From: Natrialbaceae archaeon B1-Br10_E2g27
GTDB lineage: Archaea > Halobacteriota > Halobacteria > Halobacteriales > Natrialbaceae
Length of the DNA: 16,759 nucleotides
Direction: 5' to 3'
Assembly (NCBI GenBank): GCA_001563885.1
Contig: LKMM01000019.1
Coordinates: 1 to 16,759 of the forward strand
Position numbers and translations under genes: made by a program. Below are positions 5,505-12,927 of the stretch, one piece after another; positions within the stretch are counted from its first letter, which is position 1; every line of letters starts with the position of its first letter. The notes below the pieces were generated by a model, which worked only from the letters and a program-made list of their open reading frames with translations, did not search any database and was not told where the DNA came from.

Positions 5505-7262
5505 ATGGTCACCGATCCAGCGCTCACTGTCGATCTAGCGATTATCCTGCTGAGCGCAGCAGCGCTTGGCTTCGTCGCGAGACAGACGGGGCAGCCGACC
5601 ATCATCGCCTACCTCGTTGCCGGGGTCGTAATCGGGCCGGTGGTCTTTGGCATCGTCGAAGTGACGGAACTCACCGAGACGCTATCGGAACTCGGGCTTG
5701 CCTTCTTGTTGTTTTTGCTCGGGATCAAGATGCGGATCGGGGAGATCAAACACATCATCTCGCCGATCGTCAAAATCTCGATTCCGCAGATGGCTGCCGT
5801 CGCAGCCGTCGGCTTTGGCGTATCGTATGTGCTTCTTGATGGGTCTATCACCCAGGCGCTACTGATCGGGCTTGCGGTCATGTATAGCTCGACTGCAGTT
5901 GTCATCAAGATGCTCACGGACAAAGGGGAGGCAACCGACCTTCACGGCAAGATCGACGTCGGTATCCTGCTGGTACAGGACATCGTCGTCGTTATCCTGC
6001 TTGCGATTCTTGCCGCCGGCCAACCCGAAAGCGTCGCCGAGGTGGCGACCACGCTGGCGATCGTACTCACGCTTGTCACGATAATCACGGTCATCGCACT
6101 TGCATCCTCACGGTATGCCTTACCTACGGTCTTCCGGCAAATTGCAGACAACGAGACGATATTTTTCCTCGTCGCGATCGCCTGGGCGTTTCTGTTTATT
6201 TTCGTTTCCCAGGAGATCGACCTCTTCTTATCGCCATTTGGCATCGAGGCCTATCTCTCGATCGAGATGGGGGCATTTCTCGCCGGGGTAGCAATCGCTC
6301 AACTTCCCTACAGCAAACAGCTTCAGGATCGAGTAAACCCCCTGACAGACCTGTTCGTGATGGTGTTTTTCGCCTCGGTCGCACTGGATATCCGGGCCCA
6401 CGAACTTACCTATTACTGGCGGGAAGCCATCATCGCTGCAGTGGTGTTGATGATCGCGAAATTCATCATCTTCTTCGTGCTCATCAACTGGCAGGGCTTT
6501 GACCTCGAGACGAACTTCCTGGGCAGTCTCTACATGATCCAGGTCAGCGAGTTTGGCATCGTCGTCGGTGTCGCCGCCCAACAGGGTGGGTTCATCGAGG
6601 TCGAAGTGCTCGGCTTCCTGACGTTGGTTGCAATGCTTACGATGGCGATTTCGGTATATCTGATCGCCTTTGCGGATCGGCTTTTCGATCGCCTCGAGGG
6701 ACCGCTTTCGCGGTTCGAACCCGAGGAACCGTTCGCCGAGGACGGGAAAGACTACGCCGGCCACGTCGTTGCCGTCGGCTACGACGACGTGACTCGAAAC
6801 GTCCTACCACTGTTCAGTGAGTACTACGACGATGTCGTGGTCGTCGACCGCCGAGTCGACCACATCGAGGCCCTCGAAGCAAACGGCTTCGATGCGGTCT
6901 ACGGCGATATAGGTAGTGAGACGATTCGCAAGGACGTCGCCTTAAAAAAGGCCGATTTCGTCCTCTCCTCGTCCGATCAACTCGAGGTGAGCAAGGCCAT
7001 TTTGCGGGAGGTACGCGACGATGCAACGGTGTTTCTCGAGGCATCCACCGACGAGGGCGCACGCGAACTCTACGACCGTGGGGCGGACTACGTCATCACG
7101 AGCGCGGATCTTTCGGCCGATCGGCTAGGTAGTTATCTCGAGGCCTACCTCGAGGGGCGTCCGGAACTGGATCGGGCGATCACAAGCGACGTCGAACTGC
7201 TTCGCAACCCCGACCCGTTCCCGAACACCCACGAACGGATGACAGGTGATCTCGATGACTGA
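5505..7262 (+). CDS. Kef-like CPA2 cation:proton antiporter with degenerate RCK domain
   Basis: This 585-aa protein has about a dozen membrane segments (residues ~5-395) followed by a cytosolic TrkA-N/RCK domain (~418-545). It belongs to the monovalent cation:proton antiporter-2 family that includes KefB/KefC, exchanging K+ or Na+ for H+. The membrane part has 'YSSTAVVIKML' (127-137) and the family's acidic 'VQDIVVV' (Asp159). In the RCK domain the usual GxGxxG dinucleotide motif is replaced by 'VGYDDVTRNV' (424-433), so only the first Gly remains, while the acidic end of strand 2 (Asp448 in 'VVVVDRR') is kept. NAD(H) binding may therefore be weakened or altered. It is followed at 113 nt by a second antiporter. 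The start ATG at 5505 sits directly before the first membrane helix. Confidence 0.93.
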   Translation: MVTDPALTVDLAIILLSAAALGFVARQTGQPTIIAYLVAGVVIGPVVFGIVEVTELTETLSELGLAFLLFLLGIKMRIGEIKHIISPIVKISIPQMAAVAAVGFGVSYVLLDGSITQALLIGLAVMYSSTAVVIKMLTDKGEATDLHGKIDVGILLVQDIVVVILLAILAAGQPESVAEVATTLAIVLTLVTIITVIALASSRYALPTVFRQIADNETIFFLVAIAWAFLFIFVSQEIDLFLSPFGIEAYLSIEMGAFLAGVAIAQLPYSKQLQDRVNPLTDLFVMVFFASVALDIRAHELTYYWREAIIAAVVLMIAKFIIFFVLINWQGFDLETNFLGSLYMIQVSEFGIVVGVAAQQGGFIEVEVLGFLTLVAMLTMAISVYLIAFADRLFDRLEGPLSRFEPEEPFAEDGKDYAGHVVAVGYDDVTRNVLPLFSEYYDDVVVVDRRVDHIEALEANGFDAVYGDIGSETIRKDVALKKADFVLSSSDQLEVSKAILREVRDDATVFLEASTDEGARELYDRGADYVITSADLSADRLGSYLEAYLEGRPELDRAITSDVELLRNPDPFPNTHERMTGDLDD

Positions 7263-7363
7263 TACTGACTCATACTATCGGACGGACCTATGTGAAGATT
7301 CTCGCCAGCCCGGGGCGGCGAAAATCGTTCACGACGGACGTCCGGCAGTATCAACCGACCTCC

Positions 7364-7370
7364 GAGGTGA
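7364..7370 (+). promoter_or_regulatory. Strong Shine-Dalgarno site of the second antiporter
   Basis: GAGGTGA is fully complementary to the archaeal 16S rRNA 3' end (..UCACCUC..) and lies 5 nt before the ATG at 7376. It decides that start against the open frame reaching back to 7292 and shows that this transcript has a leader, as expected if the gene is cotranscribed with the first antiporter. Confidence 0.7.
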
Positions 7371-7375
7371 CTACT

Positions 7376-9064
7376 ATGTCTGAGTTACTAACGACGGTTG
7401 CAATCCTGTTTATCATCGCCGGTCCGTTCCTCTTGCTGGCAGACCGGTTCGATCTGCCTGCGGTCCCGTTGCTTATTCTCTCTGGGATCTTCGCAGGCAC
7501 CGTCTTCATCCAGCAAGATGATCTGTTGGTGGAACTCGCCCAGTATGGCATCGCCTTGTTGGTGTTTGCCTTCGGCGTTGGAATCCAACTCGACGCGATC
7601 AGGACTGTCCTCGCAGACAGCGAAATCGCCGCACTCGGTCAGATTCTGGTAATTGGCTCGCTCGGTACCGCCTTCGGTGTTGCACTCGGCGTGCCCCTCG
7701 CCGAAGCGAGCGTTCTCGGCGTCGCTGCCGCATTGTCTTCGACGATGGTCGGAACGGCGTTAGTCCGGACCGAGATCCGGATGAACCTCGTTCGTGGACG
7801 GCTCTCTGAGTCGCTTCATTTCGTCCAGGACCTGTTTGCCATCGCTGTCGTCCTGATCGTCGGGGCCGGCGTCATAGCGGCCGATCCGATCGCGACGCAA
7901 CTGGGGTATGGTGTCGTGTTGCTCGCTGCTGCGGTAGCGGTCAACCGCTATCTGTTCGGGCTTCTCGGTCGACTGGCCGATGGCTCTGATGAGCTCATGA
8001 TCGTCGGCGTCGTCTCGCTTTTGGTCGTCTTCATCGGTGTGGCCGAACTGGCGGGCGTCTCGATCGTCGTCGGTGCCTTCGCCGCCGGCATCGCTGTTCG
8101 ACACGACCGCGGCGAACACCTTGGACTGTTCACCGGATTGGAATCGATCAAGGACTTCTTTCTTGCTATCTTCTTTGTGACCGTCGGCGCACTCGTGGCC
8201 GTCCCGTTTCTCGAAACCGGCCCCGCAGCATCAGTCGAGAAACTCCTGCTCGCTACCGGCCTGATCGTGTTGGTCGTCTTGATCAAGCCAGCAGTTACGA
8301 TTGCCATCCTGATGTATAAGGGATATGAAGCACGCACGGCGACGCTAACGGCGATTACCACAGACCAGGTCAGCGAGTTTTCGCTGATTATCGCAATCGA
8401 AGCCTTCTTAATCGGCATTCTAACTCAATCGGTCTTCGATGCGATCATCTTCGCAGCCGCCGTCACGATGGTCATCTCGAGTCTCACCCAACGCCACGAC
8501 GAAGCGATCTATCGCCTGCTCTCGAGTCGCGGGCTCGTCTCGACACGCCACGACAAAATCGACGAACTGAGCAACGTTCCAGACGACATCACCGACCACG
8601 TCGTTATCGTGGGCTATGGACGGACTGGGTCGCATCTTGTCGAGACCTGCAAAACACTGGAAAAACCCTACGTCGTCATCGAGAACGATCCCACGCGTCG
8701 GGAAGCGGTCAGAGTCGAGTGTGATGCGTACGTTTTCGGTGACGCGATGGAAGAATACACCTGGGAGAAAGCAGGCGTCGAACGGGCCGACATCGTCATT
8801 TCGACGACCCCCTCCGATCCGGTCTCCTGGCGGTTGCTCGCCTTCGAGTTCGAGGCCGATCTCATACTCCGTTCGCCGACCCAACAGACCGCACTCGAAC
8901 TCCTCGAGGCGGGTGCAACCTACGTCGTCGTCTCGGATTTACTCGCCGGCGAACAGCTACTCCGGCGGATCGAGGCGTTACTCGAGGGCGAATCAACTGC
9001 TGAACAGCTCCGAGACGAACGCCTCGAAGAACTCGACCGTCGGTCCGTCACCGAAAACCGGTGA
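7376..9064 (+). CDS. Kef-like CPA2 cation:proton antiporter with intact RCK domain
   Basis: This 562-aa protein has the same layout as its upstream neighbour: a membrane domain (residues ~3-370, about 12 helices) and a C-terminal TrkA-N/RCK domain (~405-535). The membrane part contains 'ALSSTMVGTALV' (119-130) and 'FVQDLFAIAV' (149-158, Asp152), the CPA2 ion-site region. Its RCK domain has a complete 'VIVGYGRTGSHLVE' (GxGxxG at 413-418), then 'VVIENDP' with an acidic end of strand 2, so nucleotide binding is likely. It exchanges a monovalent cation for H+ across the cytoplasmic membrane; which cation cannot be read from sequence. The two antiporters are clearly diverged, so this is an old pair or two independent acquisitions rather than a recent duplication. 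Its stop is 2 bp from the stop of the convergent fba gene. Confidence 0.93.
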   Translation: MSELLTTVAILFIIAGPFLLLADRFDLPAVPLLILSGIFAGTVFIQQDDLLVELAQYGIALLVFAFGVGIQLDAIRTVLADSEIAALGQILVIGSLGTAFGVALGVPLAEASVLGVAAALSSTMVGTALVRTEIRMNLVRGRLSESLHFVQDLFAIAVVLIVGAGVIAADPIATQLGYGVVLLAAAVAVNRYLFGLLGRLADGSDELMIVGVVSLLVVFIGVAELAGVSIVVGAFAAGIAVRHDRGEHLGLFTGLESIKDFFLAIFFVTVGALVAVPFLETGPAASVEKLLLATGLIVLVVLIKPAVTIAILMYKGYEARTATLTAITTDQVSEFSLIIAIEAFLIGILTQSVFDAIIFAAAVTMVISSLTQRHDEAIYRLLSSRGLVSTRHDKIDELSNVPDDITDHVVIVGYGRTGSHLVETCKTLEKPYVVIENDPTRREAVRVECDAYVFGDAMEEYTWEKAGVERADIVISTTPSDPVSWRLLAFEFEADLILRSPTQQTALELLEAGATYVVVSDLLAGEQLLRRIEALLEGESTAEQLRDERLEELDRRSVTENR

Positions 9065-9066
9065 TC

Positions 9067-10059
9067 TCAGGCGTATTTGCTTTTGCCTGCGCTGCCGGCG
9101 ACGGTCGCAAGTTCCTCGTAGACGTCTGCGATCTGTGCACGAATGTCCCGGCCGGCGACTCGAGGGTCGAAGTAGTCTTTGTTCGGCGACCACTCGACGT
9201 TGTTGAAAAAGTTCTCTCGGTCGTCATCGGTTGCCTCTCCGGGGACGATTGCGTCTTCGTTCTCCCGGTAGAGATCGAAGGCAGTTCGTGTATACTCATA
9301 CTGATACCGGGTGTCTTTGTTGACCTTACAGACCCCGCGTTCGAGCATCTGTGTGAGTTGATCGGGCTGGAGGCCCGAGGAACCGTGTAAGACAAGCGGC
9401 GTATCGAGTCCGTGATCGCGTAATGCCGTCCGAATATCGGCGGCCAGATCCGGGCGAATCTCGAGGTCACGCCCCTTTGCGACGCCGTGTTGGGTCCCGA
9501 CGGAGATGGCGAGTAAGTCACAGCCAACTCTGTCGACGAACTCGACGGCTTGCTCGGGGTCGGTATAGAAGGCTTCGTCGGCGACGATTTCGTCTTCGAC
9601 GCCTTTGATCGTGCCGAGTTCGGCCTCGACAAGGATGTCGGCCCCGGCGTCGTCGACCATCTCGACGACTTCTCGGCTTCGCTCGACGTTGGTTTCGAAC
9701 TCCTCGTGGGAGGCGTCGATCATGATCGAGGAGGGAATCTCGAGGTCGATCTGGCGGCTGATCGTCTCTATGTCGGTCTGGTGGTCCATGTTCAGGAAGA
9801 CACCAATATCGAACTGCTCGGCTAGCAGCTCGATGTAGTTTCCCATCGCTTCCAACCCTGCGATCGGATCGCCGTTGCCGGCAAACGTACACGCACCGTT
9901 GCTCATCTGTATCAGCAAATCCGAGTTCGCCCGTTGTGCACCTTCCATCAGCCCCATCATGACGTTTGGCTCTGCGACGTTGCTTGCAACCAGTCCAAAT
10001 CCGTCCTCGAGGGCATCGTCGTACACCGCAGCGAGTTTCTCACCGGTATAAAATGGCAT
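9067..10059 (-). CDS. fba: Class II fructose-bisphosphate aldolase
   Basis: Fba (EC 4.1.2.13) reversibly cleaves fructose 1,6-bisphosphate to DHAP and glyceraldehyde 3-phosphate, in glycolysis and gluconeogenesis. The protein is 330 aa and zinc-dependent. Zinc ligands are His93 in 'NMDHQTD' next to the catalytic Asp92, His191 in 'SVGTQHG' and His225 in 'LVLHGSSGL'. Other family blocks are 'SNVAEPNVMMG' (26-36), 'DASHEE' (115-120) and 'LVEAELGTIKG' (143-153). Haloarchaea are known to use class II aldolase in the fructose branch and in gluconeogenesis. Its product DHAP is the substrate of mgsA about 4 kb away. The upstream region is unusually A/T-rich with two possible TATA boxes and an inverted repeat, which suggests strong or regulated expression. 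Confidence 0.95.
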   Translation of the reverse strand: MPFYTGEKLAAVYDDALEDGFGLVASNVAEPNVMMGLMEGAQRANSDLLIQMSNGACTFAGNGDPIAGLEAMGNYIELLAEQFDIGVFLNMDHQTDIETISRQIDLEIPSSIMIDASHEEFETNVERSREVVEMVDDAGADILVEAELGTIKGVEDEIVADEAFYTDPEQAVEFVDRVGCDLLAISVGTQHGVAKGRDLEIRPDLAADIRTALRDHGLDTPLVLHGSSGLQPDQLTQMLERGVCKVNKDTRYQYEYTRTAFDLYRENEDAIVPGEATDDDRENFFNNVEWSPNKDYFDPRVAGRDIRAQIADVYEELATVAGSAGKSKYA

Positions 10060-10070
10060 CTGTGCTGATC

Positions 10071-10100
10071 AATTTGATAAATTAGTGGAATAATATTAAA
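10071..10100 (-). promoter_or_regulatory. fba promoter region with A/T-rich inverted repeat
   Basis: The minus strand carries TTTAATATT (10092-10100), centred 37 bp before the fba ATG, and an inverted repeat AATTT-GAT-AAATT (10071-10083) between it and the start. The first could be the TATA box with a leader of about 10 nt; the second sits where an operator would act. The GC-poor composition stands out from the surroundings. Confidence 0.45.
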
Positions 10101-10145
10101 CCCCGGCAAATGACTGGTTGCTGGTAGATCGAACCCGGCGTGGGC

Positions 10146-10955
10146 TCATCTCGAGGGAGAATCGACGAGACGACCGAGCAGGCCACCCGGCAGCCCTGCC
10201 CGGACCAGCCGGTCGACGAGCCGATCCGGCAAGACGACAGACAGCCACGGGAGCCATCGTGCCCGACGGCCGACCCGATACCGAGTTCGTGGTGAACTCG
10301 CTGTGGCAGCCTCGAGAACCGTCTTGGCGACTGTCTCCGGGCTCACACTGTGGGGGCTGTAGCCGTCGAAGGCGGCATACTGGTCCGTGTATGGGCTCTG
10401 GGAGTCGGCCTCGAGTGTCGCGGCTGCGCGTTCGTTGAGCCCCGTCCGGGTGGGGCCGGGTTCGACGAGTGAGACGGTCACACCGGCAGGGGCGACTTCA
10501 CGGCGCAGCGCATCGACGTAGCCATGAAGGCCGGCTTTCGCGGCGCTGTAGGCACCATGATAGGGCAACGGGACCGCTCCAGCGAACGATCCAACGACGA
10601 CGAGTCGTCCGTTGTGACGCCGGAGGGTTGGGAGCGTGGCATGTACGACCGTATGGACTGCGACCAGATTCGCCTCGAGGTGTCGACGAACCGTCGCCGG
10701 CGAGACGTCCTCGAGTGCGCCAAGTTCGTACCAGCCGACGGTCGAAATCACACAATCGACCGGCCGCTCGGCCAGGAGTGTCTCGACGGCGCGTTCGTCT
10801 TCGAGATCGACTGTCCTGGTCTCGATCGACTCCGGGAGCGCAGCGAGTCGGTCCCGGTCTCGGTCGAGGCCGAACACGTCGTGACCCGCCGCCGCGAGTC
10901 GAGTCGCGACTCGTTGCCCGATTCCGCCACCAACACCGGTTACCGTGATCTGCAT
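10146..10955 (-). CDS. Short-chain dehydrogenase/reductase (SDR)
   Basis: This 269-aa protein is a classical SDR with a Rossmann fold. It has the cofactor motif 'TGVGGGIG' (6-13), Asp31 at the end of strand 2, Asn96, Ser123, and the catalytic 'YSAAK' (Tyr136, Lys140), followed by 'PGPTRTGL' (166-173). 'DR' right after strand 2 gives a mixed signal about NAD versus NADP preference. The usual 'NNAG' is replaced by 'STVGWY' (71-76). The C-terminal 70 residues are Arg-rich and hydrophobic ('WLPWLSVVLPDRLVDRLVRAGLPGG'), as in SDRs that attach to membranes. The substrate is unknown. The ATG at 10955 is preferred to a GTG at 10976 because the Rossmann strand starts right after it. It is divergent from the HAD gene. 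Confidence 0.9.
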   Translation of the reverse strand: MQITVTGVGGGIGQRVATRLAAAGHDVFGLDRDRDRLAALPESIETRTVDLEDERAVETLLAERPVDCVISTVGWYELGALEDVSPATVRRHLEANLVAVHTVVHATLPTLRRHNGRLVVVGSFAGAVPLPYHGAYSAAKAGLHGYVDALRREVAPAGVTVSLVEPGPTRTGLNERAAATLEADSQSPYTDQYAAFDGYSPHSVSPETVAKTVLEAATASSPRTRYRVGRRARWLPWLSVVLPDRLVDRLVRAGLPGGLLGRLVDSPSR

Positions 10956-11054
10956 GTCGGTGAGTATGCACGCCACGACTGTAGTTTCGGCAGGTAGACG
11001 ATGCCGACCGGCGAAGGGATAGCTTCAACAGTTTCGAGCCCCCTCTCCCGATGT

Positions 11055-11723
11055 ATGGAACGGCCACGGGCGGTGATTTTCGACCTCGATTACACACTTG
11101 CCGTCTCACGACAGGATCGAACGACGATACTCGACGACGCCGTCGAGGCCGCCAACGCACCCCCACTGACGCGCGACCAGTATCTCGAGGCACATAGCCA
11201 GCATCTCACCCGCGAGACTCGCGAGCCGATTTTTGCGGATCTGCTCTCGGAGTATGAGACCGACGCCGATCCCGATGTGCTCGCTCGTGCCTACAGACAG
11301 GAGATCGCCGACGCCCTCGAGGCCCTGCCGGGTGTCGAGGCGATGCTCGCCGACCTCCGTGGAAGCTACCGCATCGGATTGCTCACAAACGGCCCCGTTG
11401 TCGCCCAGCGGGACAAACTCGAGCAACTGGGCTGGGAGGATCTCTTCGATGCCGCGTTGGTGACCGGCGAACTCGAGGCGGGCAAGCCGGATCCACGAGC
11501 GTTCGAGGCAATCGCGGCGGCCTTAGCAATCGATCCGGCCGACGCGGTCTACGTCGGCGACGACGTCAACGCGGACATCTACGGCGCGACCAACGCGGGC
11601 ATGGACGCGATTCAGGTGCTGCTCGAGGACGGTCCCGACCCCGACCCGCGAGCGATCGCTTACGTTCCCCAGAACGAGATCGCAACGACACTGCCGGAGC
11701 TCATCGCAGACCTCGAGAGCTAA
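11055..11723 (+). CDS. HAD superfamily hydrolase, phosphoglycolate-phosphatase-like
   Basis: This 222-aa protein is a HAD phosphatase with a helical C1 cap. All four HAD motifs are visible: I 'VIFDLDYTLAV' (nucleophile Asp10, acid/base Asp12), II 'LLTNG' (Thr111), III Lys144 in 'GKPDPRAF', and IV 'YVGDDVNADIYGATNAGM' (Asp169/Asp170, Asp174). The cap lies at ~18-90. Family members hydrolyse small phosphates such as phosphoglycolate or pyrophosphate; the substrate cannot be assigned from motifs. The ATG at 11055 directly precedes motif I; the frame is open to 11001 but the added residues are not HAD-like. No strong TATA or Shine-Dalgarno motif is seen. It is convergent with the 132-aa hypothetical gene, 19 bp apart. 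Confidence 0.9.
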   Translation: MERPRAVIFDLDYTLAVSRQDRTTILDDAVEAANAPPLTRDQYLEAHSQHLTRETREPIFADLLSEYETDADPDVLARAYRQEIADALEALPGVEAMLADLRGSYRIGLLTNGPVVAQRDKLEQLGWEDLFDAALVTGELEAGKPDPRAFEAIAAALAIDPADAVYVGDDVNADIYGATNAGMDAIQVLLEDGPDPDPRAIAYVPQNEIATTLPELIADLES

Positions 11724-11742
11724 CACGTCGAAAGCGCGATCT

Positions 11743-12141
11743 TCAGGCGGGAAGTTCGGCACGAACGGCCTGGACGACGTCCGTCGCCCGTTTGGTTGCC
11801 GCGGCTGATTCGACGAAAACGAGCGTTCGCGGCGGCGAGACGGCTTTCGGTCGCACTCGAAGCCCCAGGTTCTCTGCGGTCTCGGCAGCAGTTTCCTGGC
11901 CGACTTCGAACTCGAGGCGGGCACGATCCTCGTGGACGAACACCTGGAGTAGTCGCTGACTGTTTCCGTTGGCAGGCTCGAAGACGACGTCGTAGGCTCG
12001 CGCGCCGTCCGGTGTTGGCTCGACGTCGCGGTCGGCGTTCGTGACCGCAATGGCCTCGAGACCACCATCGTTGCGACCGTCGAGTTCGGAGGCGAGCAAC
12101 TGTGCAATCCGTCTCCCGTCGGTGATCCGTTCGTCAACCAT
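11743..12141 (-). CDS. Haloarchaeal hypothetical protein
   Basis: This 132-aa protein was not recognised. It starts 'MVDERITDGRRIAQLLASELDGR' with an N-terminal helix, has a central beta region ('LEAIAVTNADRDVEPT', 'AYDVVFEPA', 'RLLQVFVHEDRARLEFEV', ~29-90) and ends with a helix ('ATKRATDVVQAVRAEL'). The alternating strands with one flanking helix at each end suggest a compact alpha/beta domain. There is no Cys, no signal peptide and no membrane segment. The frame is open upstream to 12534, but that part is the Ser/Pro/Arg-rich shadow of the DUF2240 gene, so the ATG at 12141 is chosen. It lies 64 bp downstream of the DUF2240 gene on the same strand and could be a distal member of that operon. 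Confidence 0.72.
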   Translation of the reverse strand: MVDERITDGRRIAQLLASELDGRNDGGLEAIAVTNADRDVEPTPDGARAYDVVFEPANGNSQRLLQVFVHEDRARLEFEVGQETAAETAENLGLRVRPKAVSPPRTLVFVESAAATKRATDVVQAVRAELPA

Positions 12142-12205
12142 ACAGTGAGTCGGGTCAGAACTGCCTAACGTCCTTCGGGTTCGACTCGCTTGGCACTGAT
12201 CCATC

Positions 12206-12667
12206 TCAGTCGTCTGTGCGTGATTTTGCAAGCGCCGACCGAGCAATCGGAACGAGGTCGTCGACCTCGAGTCCCTGCCGGCGGGCGTAGACGACGGCGG
12301 CGGTTTCGATCGTGACGCCGAGATCGGCCTGGAGGCTGTTGATCGCGCCGACGGCTTCGTGTTTCTCGACGCCCTCTGTGATGAGTGAGTCGAGGACACG
12401 CTCGAACGCAGAGCGTTCACGAAGCAGATCCGTATCGGGAACGAACTCCTCCGGGATGACGACCTGGGCTGGTTCGAACGTTGCGACGAGGCCGGCATCA
12501 CCGTGTTCGATGAGCCCCTCTTTGGTGGCGACATCGATCAGCCGTTTGGCCTGGTCGGGCGAGAACCAATCGCGGTCGAGCGACAGCGAGACGACGAACT
12601 CGCTTTCTTCCAATCGGTCGGTGCCGTGTTGGACGAACGGCGCGGCGACGGCGACCCGAAGACTCAT
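12206..12667 (-). CDS. DUF2240 family protein
   Basis: This 153-aa protein matches the archaeal DUF2240 family by its N-terminus 'MSLRVAVAAPFVQHGTDRLEESEFV' and the following 'DRDWFSPDQAKRLIDVATKEGLIE' (~32-55), which has a winged-helix appearance. A helical C-terminal part ('AFERVLDSLITEG', 'ETAAVVYARRQGLEVDDLVPIARSAL') follows. Family function is unknown; a nucleic-acid-linked role has been suggested from the fold and is not proven. The ATG overlaps the stop of the vapC-like gene by one base (TGATG), so translation is probably coupled to it. In other genomes this gene is usually independent of toxin genes as far as I know, so the coupling here deserves attention. Confidence 0.86.
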   Translation of the reverse strand: MSLRVAVAAPFVQHGTDRLEESEFVVSLSLDRDWFSPDQAKRLIDVATKEGLIEHGDAGLVATFEPAQVVIPEEFVPDTDLLRERSAFERVLDSLITEGVEKHEAVGAINSLQADLGVTIETAAVVYARRQGLEVDDLVPIARSALAKSRTDD

Positions 12668-12927
12668 CAGTAGGCCACCGTTTCGAGCCCGCCGACGTGT
12701 TCGAAATGGCTAGCACGGCTCACAAGGCATGCGCCATTGTGCCGACAGATGCCCGCAATGAGGACGTCTCGAAGATTGATCGGCGTTCCATCCGCCAGCA
12801 GTTCCGTCTCGAACAGCGCAATCGACGGGGCATAAAACGGCTCGTGGTTGCGATCCTCGAGAAAGGCTTTCGTGGCGGGGTCGCCCTCGAGATAATCGAC
12901 GAGAAACGTCGTATCGAACGCGATCAT
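12667..12927 (-). CDS. vapC: VapC-like PIN protein, internally deleted and probably inactive
   Basis: This 86-aa protein reads as a PIN-domain VapC toxin in two pieces. The N-terminal part is normal ('MIAFDTTFLVDYLEGD', Asp5; 'APSIALFE', Glu40). The C-terminal part is normal in order ('LLADGTPINLRDVLIAGICR', Asp54; 'LVSRASHFEHVGGLETVAY'). The ~40-45 residues that usually separate Glu40 from 'ELLADGTPI' (the helices after 'YEVYRGA...') are missing, with the frame kept; the junction is near 12807. In addition, the acidic residue normally found in 'TRDxHF' or 'TRNxxHF' is Ala72. Family length is about 125-135. VapC proteins are Mg-dependent RNases; this one has lost part of the fold and one active-site acid, so it is likely a toxin relic. 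It overlaps vapB by 4 nt and the DUF2240 gene by 1 nt. Confidence 0.8.
   Translation of the reverse strand: MIAFDTTFLVDYLEGDPATKAFLEDRNHEPFYAPSIALFETELLADGTPINLRDVLIAGICRHNGACLVSRASHFEHVGGLETVAY

Noticed and set aside
7263..7375. A separate promoter for the second antiporter
   Set aside because: No convincing TATA box at the right distance; the strong Shine-Dalgarno site points to translation from a longer, probably shared transcript.
8616..9206. Alternate-frame ORF over the 3' ends of the second antiporter and fba
   Set aside because: It crosses the convergent gene ends and has Arg/Ser-rich low-complexity translation; both true genes are firmly identified.
12142..12534. N-terminal extension of the 132-aa hypothetical into the DUF2240 gene
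   Set aside because: The extension is a shadow of the DUF2240 coding frame; composition changes sharply at the ATG at 12141.
12667..12927. Calling the vapC-like gene a pseudogene by frameshift
   Set aside because: The frame is continuous from start to stop and overlaps both neighbours normally; the loss is an in-frame internal deletion, so it is kept as a CDS with a note.
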